Positions 27,474 to 37,300 of a stretch of DNA of 64,000 nt are shown piece after piece (the stretch's first letter is position 1; each line of letters opens with the position of its first letter). The notes below the pieces were generated by a model. That model was not told the origin of the DNA, ran no database searches, and was given only the letters and a program-made list of their open reading frames with translations. The position numbers and the translations under genes are program-made. This DNA is from Bacteroidota bacterium (lineage in GTDB: Bacteria; Bacteroidota; Bacteroidia; Bacteroidales; JACABE01), in NCBI GenBank assembly GCA_026391675.1, contig JAPLDQ010000005.1, positions 62,001 through 126,000 on the forward strand. The letters run 5' to 3'.

Positions 27474-29516
27474 ATGCTGATTAAAAGACTGACATATTAT
27501 TTATTGTTTTTTCAACTGATGGCTTTCACCGCTTTTTCTCAGACTAATCTGCATTGGGATTGGGTGAGAACAGCTGGCGGGAATCTTTACCAATATGCTT
27601 CTTCAATAGCTGTCGATAACAATAAAAATATATTTATTGCCGCTACTTTTAACAGTAATACTATTTCAATCGGAACCAACAATGTGATACTTACCTCCAA
27701 TGATACTGCCGGGATTTCGAATTTTTTTGTTGCAAAATACAATCAGAGTGGACAGGTAATCTGGGCAAAAAAGGCTATTTCAACTGCTGCAATGTCTTCA
27801 AACAAAGTAATTACAGATAACAGTGGCAATATTTATGCCTGTGGCTATTTAAATTCAAATAGTGCAATTCAAACTGTTTCTTTTGACGGAATTAATACAT
27901 ATGCAATAAACGGAGGCAAATCTTTTGTTGTAAAGTACAATTCATCAGGGAATACTCAATGGGTTATATTTACAAAAAATTCAGTTTATGATACTATTTC
28001 TGGTTTAAAATGGGATGCATTAACCAATTCAGTTATTATTGCCGGATATTGCAGGACTGATACTGTGAAAGTTGGCAATATAATGATTCCAAATTCAGGA
28101 ATAAATACGTATAATTCATATGTTGCCAAAATAAATAACTTACAGGGCAATGTTGATTGGGTAAAAGCTTCCAAAGGCAGCCCGAGTTTCTGCAGAATCA
28201 ATGATATGTGTATTGATACCATTGGGAATATATATACAGCTGCATCCTTTAGCAGTAGAACTTTTTTTATTTCAACTTCAACTTCTGATTCTGTCAGCAA
28301 CAGTAATGTCTCTACCGGAATAATATCTGTTGAAGGATATATTGCAAAATACAGCTTAAGTGGCTTTTTATATTGGTGGCGTAAAGGGATTTGCCTTGCC
28401 GATGATGAATTTACAACTATTACATTTAAGAATAATAGCAGACTGGTTGCAGGAGGCTATAATACTGCACAAATTACCATTGGTGGAACAGTTTTAAATA
28501 CAGCCAATTATATAACTGAATATAATGATCAGGGCGTTTTTATTTCCGGAGTGAGTTTTCCTTCAACAATAAAAACACTTAATGCCAATAAAATAGGCAA
28601 TGGCTTTGTTATTGGCGGTATTTTTAATTCAGATACACTAAGTATTGGAAGTTCTATACTTCTAAAAAAAGGGGCAGGTAATCCCAATCCAAATATTTTT
28701 ATTGCAAAAGCTGATAATTTGGGAACATATACCCATGCTGTATCAGCAGGAGGTGTTGGCTCTGCTTATTTAAATTCTATGGCTATTGGCGATTCCAATG
28801 AAATATATTGCAGTGGTTCCTTTAATCAATCATCCGTTTATTTTGATACCATTCAATATTTTATTCATGGTCAAACAGATTTGTATCTGGCAAAATTAAC
28901 AACTGCAACTGTTTTGCCTATTCCCTTTAAATATAACCTGGGAGGAACTGTTTTTGCAGGAAACTTGCCGGCAGATCTTGCAAAAGTTTATTTATTAGAT
29001 TCCTCACTCACTATTGTTGATAGTTGTAATGTTGATACCCTCGGATTTTATAGCTTTTATCAGAAACCAATCGGGAATTATAAAGTCAATGCTACTTTAT
29101 TACCTGCATCAGTGTATTTTATGCAGAACTATATTACAACATTTTATCCTGATCAATTATCACCAGCTACCGCGTCTAATATTTATTTAAACTTAAATGC
29201 CTGGGCTAAAGATATTTATTTACAAAAATCAAATCAAATTTCAGAAATAAAAAACTACGATAAAAACTTAATAATTTATCCTGATCCTGCTGTAAATGAG
29301 TTATTTATTTCAATAAATACTGAAAATAAAGCGAATGCTGAATTGAAAATTTTCAATAGTAATGGACAACTTGTTTATAATCTTCATCATAAATTAAATG
29401 CAGGGAAAGATGTAATTAAATTAAATATTCGTGATTTTAAAAGCGGATTATATTTTGTAGTAATCAAAACCAATGAAAATACTGTATTAAAAAGCCGCTT
29501 TATTAAAGCTGAATAA
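27474..29516 (+). CDS. Secreted repeat protein with T9SS tail
   Basis: Protein of 680 residues with a signal peptide (about 1-22). The body has repeats of the SBBP/beta-propeller kind, with segments such as VDNNKNIFIAATF, DNSGNIYACGYL and DTIGNIYTAASF spaced 60-70 residues apart. A small carboxypeptidase-regulatory-like domain (YNLGGTVFAGNLPADLAKVYL) precedes the type A sorting tail (NLIIYPDPAVNELFISINTENK to LKSRFIKAE). It begins 9 bp after the barrel gene, so it belongs to the sigma operon. Its ligand is not known. Confidence 0.82.
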   Translation: MLIKRLTYYLLFFQLMAFTAFSQTNLHWDWVRTAGGNLYQYASSIAVDNNKNIFIAATFNSNTISIGTNNVILTSNDTAGISNFFVAKYNQSGQVIWAKKAISTAAMSSNKVITDNSGNIYACGYLNSNSAIQTVSFDGINTYAINGGKSFVVKYNSSGNTQWVIFTKNSVYDTISGLKWDALTNSVIIAGYCRTDTVKVGNIMIPNSGINTYNSYVAKINNLQGNVDWVKASKGSPSFCRINDMCIDTIGNIYTAASFSSRTFFISTSTSDSVSNSNVSTGIISVEGYIAKYSLSGFLYWWRKGICLADDEFTTITFKNNSRLVAGGYNTAQITIGGTVLNTANYITEYNDQGVFISGVSFPSTIKTLNANKIGNGFVIGGIFNSDTLSIGSSILLKKGAGNPNPNIFIAKADNLGTYTHAVSAGGVGSAYLNSMAIGDSNEIYCSGSFNQSSVYFDTIQYFIHGQTDLYLAKLTTATVLPIPFKYNLGGTVFAGNLPADLAKVYLLDSSLTIVDSCNVDTLGFYSFYQKPIGNYKVNATLLPASVYFMQNYITTFYPDQLSPATASNIYLNLNAWAKDIYLQKSNQISEIKNYDKNLIIYPDPAVNELFISINTENKANAELKIFNSNGQLVYNLHHKLNAGKDVIKLNIRDFKSGLYFVVIKTNENTVLKSRFIKAE

Positions 29517-29613
29517 ATTACATAAAGCTAAGATATTTAAATAAATATAAGAATATTATTTAGATTTTAACAATAATTATTATTAACTTTGTAAATATTT
29601 TTTTAAACACATA

Positions 29614-29642
29614 CAACCTTTTTTCGAGAAAATAACTCTATA
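29614..29642 (+). promoter_or_regulatory. Putative ECF promoter, class 1, PKD protein gene of cluster A
   Basis: CAACC at 29614-29618, 16 bp, then ACTCTATA at 29635-29642. The -35 flank CATACAACC equals that of the cluster A sigma gene. This points to the gene at 29675 as its target. Confidence 0.75.
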
Positions 29643-29674
29643 CTATATATAAATTTATTTAATAATCAAAAGTC

Positions 29675-32602
29675 ATGAAAAAAATAGCTTTACTTTTTAC
29701 ATTTGTCCTTTTGAGTTTTGTATGTCTCCAGGCTCAGGTTTTATATACCATCAGCGGATATGTTACAAATCTCAGTAATGTTGCAATCCCAAATCATACA
29801 GTTTATGTAATGTCTGACAGCACTTTAACACCAATGTTCTATGCTTCAGCCAATACAAACTCCAATGGATTTTATACAGCTTCAGTTTCAAGTGTTTCAC
29901 CAGTTGGTACACCTGTAGTTTTTCATGTATATACCTATGATTGTAATAATGTTGGTCATTACGCCACTGTTATTGTCAGCAGCACCAGTCCGAGTGGTGT
30001 GGCAAATTTCTCTATTTGTGATTCATCCACTGCTACAGGATGCCACGCAAATTTTAACTATACAGTGTCCGGTACCAATAGTTATACGTACAATTTTTTA
30101 AGTACATCAACAGGTAACCCGATTTCATATTTATGGAATTTTGGGGATGGAACCACATCAAATGCGCAAAATCCTACACATGCCTATAATTCTAATGGAA
30201 TTAAAATCATTTGTCTGACTATAACTACGGCTAATAATTGTACATCTACCCATTGTGATTCAGTTTACATTACAGGCGGTACTACAAATACCTGCCATGC
30301 TAATTTTAGTTTTTATACAGATTCTTTAAATTACCATAAAAGATATTTTACCAATACTTCAACCACAACATATACAGGTTTACAAATTCAGTATTTATGG
30401 AATTTTGGTGACGGAACTACCTCAACCAATGCTAATCCTGACCATATCTTCCCAACTACTACTGCTGCAACTACATATAATGTTTGTTTAACAATGAAAC
30501 TTGTAAATTCTGCATCTGTTATTGAATGCCAGAATACTACCTGTTATTCAGTTACTATTGCAGGAACTACTGCAAGTAGCTGTCAGGCTTATTTCTATTT
30601 TTATAAAGATTCTTTATTATTAACAAATACCTATCATTTTCAAAACTATTCAACTACAACTTATACCGGTATGCAAGTTTCCTATGAATGGAATTTTGGT
30701 GACGGAACTACTTCTACACTTCAGAACCCTGTTCATACTTATCCTGTAAATACTGCCGCTATAACTTACAATGTTTGTTTAATCATGAAAGTTAAAGATT
30801 CTTCCAACGTTATTATATGTACAAACACTTACTGTAAAGCTCTTGTAATTGCAGCTCCTGTATCAGGATGTCAGAATTCATTTACTTTTACTCACCAGAA
30901 TTTGAATTATGCATTTGCCGGAACTATTAATACAGCAGGTACTACAACATATTATTGGAATTTCGGAGACGGTTCTACAGCCACAGGTCAAAATGTAACC
31001 CATACATTTGCATTACCTTCACCGGGAACCACAGGATATCATGTTTGTTTAACCACTGTTACCATATACAATAATATACCATGCTCTGATACCACCTGCG
31101 CTTTTGTTACTGTTTCAAATACTACAAATACTTGTCAGGCATATTTCTCTTATTATAAAGATTCTTTATTAACCACTAATACTTATCATTTTGTAAACTA
31201 TTCCACAACAACATATACCGGATTACAGATTACCTATGAATGGAATTTTGGTGACGGAACTACTTCCACACTGCAAAATCCTGTACATACCTATCCAGCT
31301 ACATCAGCATCGGTTACTTATAATGTTTGTTTAATCATGAAAGTTTTAAATGCATCAGCAGTTATTGAATGCCAGAGTACTTATTGCAAAAACCTTGTTA
31401 TCGGAACACCTGTAACTTCTTGCCAGAATTCCTATACTTATACACATCAGAATTTAGTATATAGTTTTGCAGGTCAGATTAACTCAAGTTATCCTACAAC
31501 TTACTACTGGAATTTTGGTGACGGCTCAACAGCCAGTGGACAATTTGTATCTCATACATATGTTCAGCCACCTGTCGGAACGCTGGGATACCATGTGTGT
31601 TTAACTACTGTTACTACTGCTAATGGAGTTAGCTGTACCGATACAACCTGCAATTTTATAACCATATCCAATACTTCCGGCGGTTCAATTATTCAGGGTT
31701 ATGTTACAGCTGGTAACAGTTCTGTTTATAACGGTTATGTATTGTTATACCAGGCCAATAATGCCACCATGTCATGGAATCTTATAGATACACTGGCACT
31801 GGATTCATTAGGATACTATATCTATAATTATATGGCTGTTCCTCCTGTAACTCCTGCATTCCTTGTTAAAGCAGTATTGAATTCATCTTCTTCACTTTAC
31901 AACATGTTTGCACCAACATTCTATAATCATGCGATCAACTGGTTCGCAGCAACGCCAGTTTATCCTTCAGCAACTACAGTATTTTATAATATCAGTATGA
32001 TAGCATTACCAACTCCTGTTATCGGCAGCGGTAATGTTACCGGAAGTGTTACCAACAATGGTATTAAAGCTACAAATGGCGTTCCATTAGCCGGTGCTGA
32101 GTTGATTTTAACTGACGAATTCGATAGTCCACTGGCTGTTAATTATTCAGCAGCAAACGGTCAGTTTAGTTTTAGCAGTTTACCTTATGGAAACTATAAA
32201 TTACACCTTGAAGTTGCCGGTGTAAATTACGAAGCCTATGCATTTACTTTAAGTGCCGATATGCCTTCAATAACCAATATTAATGTTACCATCACCAGCA
32301 CAGGTGCCATTATTACAGCTATTGAAAATGACGTTCAAAAGAATGTTTCAACCATCAGCCAGATTTATCCAAATCCAGCTTCAGCTGATGCTTATCTTGA
32401 CATAAAAACTACTAAAGCTGATCGTTTTGTAATTTCAATCTACGAAAGTACAGGTATCAGAATATCAGCCAATGAATATAAAATAAATGGCAGCCAGCGC
32501 ATTAACCTGAACAGCGCACATCTGGCTACAGGTATTTATTTTATTAAGATAGAAACTTCCGGTGGCGTCAATTCTATCAGGAAACTGGTGATTTCGAAAT
32601 AA
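29675..32602 (+). CDS. Secreted protein with six PKD domains and T9SS tail
   Basis: Protein of 975 residues with a signal peptide. An opening carboxypeptidase-like beta domain (about 22-112) is followed by six PKD domains, each marked by a WNFGDG[TS]T core. Domains 3+4 and 5+6 are near copies, so a two-domain unit has been duplicated. Two more beta domains (about 655-880) precede the type A tail (ISQIYPNPASADAYLDIKTT to GVNSIRKLVISK). It is likely a surface adhesin or glycan-binding protein. It has its own ECF-like promoter and a strong terminator. Confidence 0.88.
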   Translation: MKKIALLFTFVLLSFVCLQAQVLYTISGYVTNLSNVAIPNHTVYVMSDSTLTPMFYASANTNSNGFYTASVSSVSPVGTPVVFHVYTYDCNNVGHYATVIVSSTSPSGVANFSICDSSTATGCHANFNYTVSGTNSYTYNFLSTSTGNPISYLWNFGDGTTSNAQNPTHAYNSNGIKIICLTITTANNCTSTHCDSVYITGGTTNTCHANFSFYTDSLNYHKRYFTNTSTTTYTGLQIQYLWNFGDGTTSTNANPDHIFPTTTAATTYNVCLTMKLVNSASVIECQNTTCYSVTIAGTTASSCQAYFYFYKDSLLLTNTYHFQNYSTTTYTGMQVSYEWNFGDGTTSTLQNPVHTYPVNTAAITYNVCLIMKVKDSSNVIICTNTYCKALVIAAPVSGCQNSFTFTHQNLNYAFAGTINTAGTTTYYWNFGDGSTATGQNVTHTFALPSPGTTGYHVCLTTVTIYNNIPCSDTTCAFVTVSNTTNTCQAYFSYYKDSLLTTNTYHFVNYSTTTYTGLQITYEWNFGDGTTSTLQNPVHTYPATSASVTYNVCLIMKVLNASAVIECQSTYCKNLVIGTPVTSCQNSYTYTHQNLVYSFAGQINSSYPTTYYWNFGDGSTASGQFVSHTYVQPPVGTLGYHVCLTTVTTANGVSCTDTTCNFITISNTSGGSIIQGYVTAGNSSVYNGYVLLYQANNATMSWNLIDTLALDSLGYYIYNYMAVPPVTPAFLVKAVLNSSSSLYNMFAPTFYNHAINWFAATPVYPSATTVFYNISMIALPTPVIGSGNVTGSVTNNGIKATNGVPLAGAELILTDEFDSPLAVNYSAANGQFSFSSLPYGNYKLHLEVAGVNYEAYAFTLSADMPSITNINVTITSTGAIITAIENDVQKNVSTISQIYPNPASADAYLDIKTTKADRFVISIYESTGIRISANEYKINGSQRINLNSAHLATGIYFIKIETSGGVNSIRKLVISK

Positions 32603-32625
32603 ATAATTTCTGCAATCATTCACTA

Positions 32626-32660
32626 AGAGAGGCTTCCGAAAGGGAGCCTCTCTTTTTTTT
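32626..32660 (+). terminator. Rho-independent terminator after the PKD protein gene
   Basis: Perfect 9-bp stem AGAGAGGCT/AGCCTCTCT, 10-nt loop, then a run of seven T. Confidence 0.9.
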
Positions 32661-32713
32661 AAGTATTAATAATGCCTTAAAAGTATTGATTTATCAAATC
32701 TTAATTCTAAAAT

Positions 32714-32921
32714 CGTTAATCGTTGTTCTAAAATCAAAAAAATGCGATTAACGATTAACGAATGAAGAAGTTTGAAGAATGACCAGATGGAATGATTTGT
32801 GTAATGAAATTATTTTCTAAATTTTTATAAACATTTTCCTGCAGATATTCGCTGATGAATACGCAAATTAGAGCAGAAATCTGCTTTATAGTGATAGTTT
32901 CACTTTAAGTGAAGCTATCAC
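32714..32921. promoter_or_regulatory. Two palindromes in a 430-bp gene-free stretch
   Basis: The gap 32603-33034 has no gene. CGTTAATCGTT (32714-32724) pairs with AACGATTAACG (32750-32760). GTGATAGTTTCACTT (32891-32905) pairs, with one mismatch and a one-base centre, with AAGTGAAGCTATCAC (32907-32921). The second looks like an operator for a dimeric regulator, or a near-perfect hairpin. Confidence 0.55.
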
Positions 32922-33034
32922 TTTGGATTAAAAGAAAGTTTCTCTTTTTTTGTTAATAACAACTCAAATATATATCTTTTGTAGATGCTGCTTGAGTAGA
33001 TTATTTTATATATTTGTTGTATAAATATTGTTTT

Positions 33035-33415
33035 ATGAATGTACTATATTACTACTACTTTTTATTTTATACTAAGATACTTCCCGATGATGAACCTCAT
33101 GCAACAACTATTTTTACTCTAAGTCTGTCAGAATCATTCCTTATCAATGTAATTATTGATATTTTAATATCTTATTTTTATTGTACATTTATTAGTAAAT
33201 GGACAATGATTGTAATTACATTATTTATCATGGTAATTAATTATTTTTTATTTTACAGAACCGGGAAGGCAAAAAATATTATTAAGTTAAAACCCAAAAT
33301 ATTTAATAGTAATTCTCTTTCTATCGTATTTGTTATATTATTTTTTATAATTACTTCCTCATTTTTGTTTTGGGGGCCAATTTTAGTAAAGCAGATATTA
33401 GCAAATTGTAAATAA
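33035..33415 (+). CDS. Small hydrophobic membrane protein, unknown
   Basis: Predicted 126 residues from the ATG at 33035; a TTG seven codons earlier is possible. It has about three hydrophobic helices (near residues 28-50, 54-72 and 94-115) and no motif I recognise. It ends 12 bp before the S41 peptidase gene and may share its transcript. The AT-rich composition means it could be non-coding, but the even spacing of the helices argues for a real gene. Confidence 0.5.
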   Translation: MNVLYYYYFLFYTKILPDDEPHATTIFTLSLSESFLINVIIDILISYFYCTFISKWTMIVITLFIMVINYFLFYRTGKAKNIIKLKPKIFNSNSLSIVFVILFFIITSSFLFWGPILVKQILANCK

Positions 33416-33427
33416 AATAAACAATAT

Positions 33428-35647
33428 ATGAAAAATCTAATTTTATCATTATTATTACTATTTTTTGCATTTACATCCTATTCACAGACAAAACAAACAA
33501 ACTCAATATTAAATCTCAACTTCGAAGTTACCGAAAATGGTAAACCTATTGGATGGAAAGATTTTGGGAATTCTGATTACAAATTTGCACTCGACTCTAT
33601 CAATGTAAAAAACGGAAAATATGCTGTCACTATTGAATTTAATGGAGAAATCCCGAAACGCAAAGCTGTATCTTATATCCTTCCAAACAACTATGACGGT
33701 AAAAAGATTACACTTTCCGGTTTTATAAAAACTGAAAATGTAACGGCAGGTTATGCCGGACTATTGATGAGCATTGAACCTTATCTTGCATTTGACAATA
33801 TGTTTAAAAATGGAATAAAAGGGACATCCGACTGGACTAAATATGAAATTACCCTTGATATGAACCCTGAGAAAACACAACAAATTTTAATCGGAGGTTT
33901 ATTGACAGGAAAAGGTAAAATGTGGATGGACGATTTAAAAGTCACTATTGACGGGAAAGATATTAAAGACCTGAAACCATTTGAAAAGAAACCTTTACCG
34001 GCAGATACTGATTATCAGTATGACAGATGTTCTCAAATTGCTATGATTTTATTGGATAAAAAGAATATTGAAAATTTAAAATCACTTGGCTTAATCTGGG
34101 GCTTTTTAAAATATTATCATCCAAGCATTGCCAAAGGAACATACAACTGGGATTATGAACTTTTCAGGATACTCCCTAAAATACTTAATTCAGAAAACAA
34201 AAAAAAGCGGGATGAATTGCTGGTACAATGGATAAGCGGTTTGGGCCAGTTCACTGAAGATACGGTTGTTAAGGCTGACACTGCAAAAGTGAAATTTGCC
34301 CCGGATTTAGATTGGATCAAACATTCAGATTTTTCTGATGAACTCGTCACTTTACTGTTGAATGTCAAAAAGGCAAACAGAACAAAGGAGCATTATTACA
34401 TTGGATTATATGCTGGAATTAGCAATCCGGAATTTAAAAATGAATATCCTTATATATCAATGAAATATCCTGATCCTGGTTTTCGTTTGTTGACATTATT
34501 CAGATATTGGAATATCATTCAATATTATTTCCCTTATAAAAATCTGATAGAAGAAGACTGGAAAAATGTATTGGAAGAATTTATTCCGAAAATAATTAAT
34601 GCAAAGAATGAAAAGGAATATACACTTTGCGTTTTAGAACTGATAGCAAGGGTTCACGACACTCATGCCAATTTCTGGAGCTGGAATGAAGTAATGAATC
34701 ATTTTTATGGTATAAACTATGCTGCTGTTGAACTGACGTTTATTGAGAACAAAGCAGTTGTTACAGGCTTTTACAATAAAAAATACGGTAAGGAAAGCGG
34801 TATGGAAATTGGTGATATAATTACTGTTATTAACAATGAAACTATAGCTGAAATTATAAAGAAAAAACTAAAATATACCCCTGCATCCAATTATCCAACG
34901 CAATTAAGAAATATTGCATACAATCTTTTAAGATCAAATGATTCAATCATTAATATTGAATTTATCAGAAATGATAAAACAGAGAAAAAAGCATTAAAAA
35001 CATTTTCAGAAAATAAATTAAATATCAACGATAAATATGATGTTAAAGATAGTTGTTTCAGACTCATAAATAAGGATATTGCCTATATCAATAATGGCAG
35101 TCTTAAAAAAGCATACCTGTCTGGAATCTGGAAAGTAATGGAAAAAACGAAAGGTCTGATTATCGACATCAGAAATTATCCTTCTGATTTCCCAATTTAT
35201 GATTTGAGTAATTATTTGATGCCCAAAAGTAAAGCCTTTGTTAAAATAACAAATTGTAGCATTGAAGATCCCGGACTTTTTATTTTTACAAAAGCATTAA
35301 ATACTGGTAAGCTTAACAATAACTATTACAAAGGCAAGGTAATAATATTGGTAAATGAAAATACTCAAAGTTCAGCAGAGTTTAATGCAATGGCATACAG
35401 GGTTCATCCCAATGCAATTGTAATTGGCTCAACAACTGCCGGTGCTGACGGTAATGTATCCGGATTTTCATTACCCGGTGGAATTTCAACAATGATTAGT
35501 GGTACCGGAATTTATTATCCTGATGGTAAAGAGACACAAAGAATCGGCATTGTTCCTGATATTGTTGTAAAACCAACAATTCAGGGAATTAAAAAAGGAC
35601 AGGACGAATTATTGCAGAAAGCAATTGATATTATCAACGGACATTAA
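33428..35647 (+). CDS. Secreted S41-family (tail-specific-type) peptidase
   Basis: Protein of 739 residues with a signal peptide (1-19). Residues about 25-190 form a beta-sandwich like a carbohydrate-binding or galactose-binding fold (NLNFEVTENGKPIGWKDFG). A helical region and a PDZ-like segment (GMEIGDIITVINNETIAEI) precede the S41 core: KGLIIDIRNYPSD and ENTQSSAEFNAMAYR, with the likely catalytic Ser near residue 648. TVGADG-like and GIVPDIVVKPT segments close the fold. It probably works in the periplasm or outside. Confidence 0.87.
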   Translation: MKNLILSLLLLFFAFTSYSQTKQTNSILNLNFEVTENGKPIGWKDFGNSDYKFALDSINVKNGKYAVTIEFNGEIPKRKAVSYILPNNYDGKKITLSGFIKTENVTAGYAGLLMSIEPYLAFDNMFKNGIKGTSDWTKYEITLDMNPEKTQQILIGGLLTGKGKMWMDDLKVTIDGKDIKDLKPFEKKPLPADTDYQYDRCSQIAMILLDKKNIENLKSLGLIWGFLKYYHPSIAKGTYNWDYELFRILPKILNSENKKKRDELLVQWISGLGQFTEDTVVKADTAKVKFAPDLDWIKHSDFSDELVTLLLNVKKANRTKEHYYIGLYAGISNPEFKNEYPYISMKYPDPGFRLLTLFRYWNIIQYYFPYKNLIEEDWKNVLEEFIPKIINAKNEKEYTLCVLELIARVHDTHANFWSWNEVMNHFYGINYAAVELTFIENKAVVTGFYNKKYGKESGMEIGDIITVINNETIAEIIKKKLKYTPASNYPTQLRNIAYNLLRSNDSIINIEFIRNDKTEKKALKTFSENKLNINDKYDVKDSCFRLINKDIAYINNGSLKKAYLSGIWKVMEKTKGLIIDIRNYPSDFPIYDLSNYLMPKSKAFVKITNCSIEDPGLFIFTKALNTGKLNNNYYKGKVIILVNENTQSSAEFNAMAYRVHPNAIVIGSTTAGADGNVSGFSLPGGISTMISGTGIYYPDGKETQRIGIVPDIVVKPTIQGIKKGQDELLQKAIDIINGH

Positions 35648-35715
35648 ATTAATTAGCTTAATTAGTTCCGGCGGGATTAAATAACATTATTAAAAAATAA
35701 CTAAAAACCAAAAAC

Positions 35716-37290
35716 ATGAAAAAAATCTGTTTACTCATTTCCCTGCTTGTATTCATTGCAATTACAGGCTTTGCCCAAAAAACCTCAGTTAAGGATTTTG
35801 ACTCCAAATACCTGAACTGGTATAACCTTGACCCGACTGATGATGGCGTATTGGGCACAAGTGTCGATAAAGCCTACAAAGAACTGTTGAAGGACAAAAA
35901 GCCCAGGAAAATTGTTACGGTAGCCATTATTGATGGCGGAGTTGATATTAGCATTGATGATTTAAAGGGAATGATATGGATAAACCCTAAGGAAACAGCC
36001 GGGAATGCTATGGATGATGATCACAATGGATATATTGATGATATGCATGGATGGAATTATATAGGTAATGCAAAAGGTGAAAATATTATTTATGAGAATT
36101 ATGAGTACACAAGAATTTACAAATTGGGTATAAATAACAAGGATTACAAAATAGCAGAAAAATTCTACAATGAAGAACTCACCAAAAGGATGAGTGATAA
36201 GGTTAATTTTGACAAATTCGAAGAAAAGTTAAATACTTCTAAACAGCTGGTTAAAGATAAATTCGGGATTGAAGTAACAAAGGCTGAAGATCTTAAAGAC
36301 TTAAGTTCTAAGGATAAAAAGCTGGCAGAAGCCATCAGTTTTTTAAAGGAGAAGTATGAAGATGGATTTACCGAAGAAGGATTTGCTAGGGTAAAGAACA
36401 GGAATTATGAGTTCCTGCAGAAATTCCTGAATTTAAAGTATAGTCCACGGACTATTGTGGGCGATAATCCAGAAGATATGACCAGTCTTAATTATGGAAA
36501 TGCAGATGTATGCGGACCAAGGGCAAATCACGGTACCTGTCTGGCTGGTATCATAGCCGGAATCAGAGATAATGGTACAGGTGTAAATGGAATTGCTGCA
36601 AGTGTAAGGATAATGGCGCTGAGAACCACTCCCAGCGGCGACGAAAGGGATAAGGATGTTGCATTGGCCATCAGGTATGCAGTGGATAACGGTGCTGATA
36701 TTATAAATATGAGTTTTGGAAAAATAATGTCGCCCCAAAAGAAATTTGTGGATGATGCCATCCGGTATGCCGAAAGTAAAAATGTGCTGATTATCCATGC
36801 AGCAGGCAATTCGGGAGAAGATATTGAAGAATTCGTTCATTATCCGAGTGCAATATATCTCGATAAAAAGGAGGCAACAAATTTTATTTCAGTAGGTTCC
36901 TGCGGTATGGAAAAAGGTGAAAATATGGCATCAATATTTTCAAATTACAGTAAGGATTATGTTGATATATTTGCTCCGGGAGAAAACATAGTTTCCCTTG
37001 ATACCAGCAATACTTATTCAGTACATAGTGGTACCAGTCAGGCGGCACCTGTGGTTACAGGCATAGCAGCCCTGGTTTTATCCTATTATCCTGAGCTTTC
37101 GCCTCAGGATTTAAAGGAAATACTACTTGAATCCTCCTTAAATCTTAAAAAGCAGGAGGTATTGATTCCTGATCTTAAGAACAAGGAAAGAAAGAAAGTA
37201 AGCTTCGGTAAATTGTCCAAATGCGGAGGTATAGTTAATGCATATAATGCATTAAAAAAAGCAGAGACCTTTAAGAAAAAGAAGAAATAA
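35716..37290 (+). CDS. Secreted subtilisin-like S8 peptidase
   Basis: Serine peptidase of 524 residues with a signal peptide (1-20). The triad is visible: Asp73 in VAIIDGGVD, His272 in RANHGTCLAGI and Ser441 in HSGTSQAAPVVTG. About 199 residues separate Asp and His, much more than in subtilisin; the extra part (about 110-240) is highly charged and helical. The oxyanion Asn is in HAAGNSGED. There is no T9SS tail, so it may stay in the periplasm. It lies 68 bp after the S41 gene, with similar orientation. Confidence 0.92.
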   Translation: MKKICLLISLLVFIAITGFAQKTSVKDFDSKYLNWYNLDPTDDGVLGTSVDKAYKELLKDKKPRKIVTVAIIDGGVDISIDDLKGMIWINPKETAGNAMDDDHNGYIDDMHGWNYIGNAKGENIIYENYEYTRIYKLGINNKDYKIAEKFYNEELTKRMSDKVNFDKFEEKLNTSKQLVKDKFGIEVTKAEDLKDLSSKDKKLAEAISFLKEKYEDGFTEEGFARVKNRNYEFLQKFLNLKYSPRTIVGDNPEDMTSLNYGNADVCGPRANHGTCLAGIIAGIRDNGTGVNGIAASVRIMALRTTPSGDERDKDVALAIRYAVDNGADIINMSFGKIMSPQKKFVDDAIRYAESKNVLIIHAAGNSGEDIEEFVHYPSAIYLDKKEATNFISVGSCGMEKGENMASIFSNYSKDYVDIFAPGENIVSLDTSNTYSVHSGTSQAAPVVTGIAALVLSYYPELSPQDLKEILLESSLNLKKQEVLIPDLKNKERKKVSFGKLSKCGGIVNAYNALKKAETFKKKKK

Positions 37291-37300
37291 AGATATTTAT

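Noticed and set aside
33014-33034. TTG start for the small membrane protein
   Set aside because: The ATG at 33035 is in frame and gives a better start; the extra residues add nothing recognisable.
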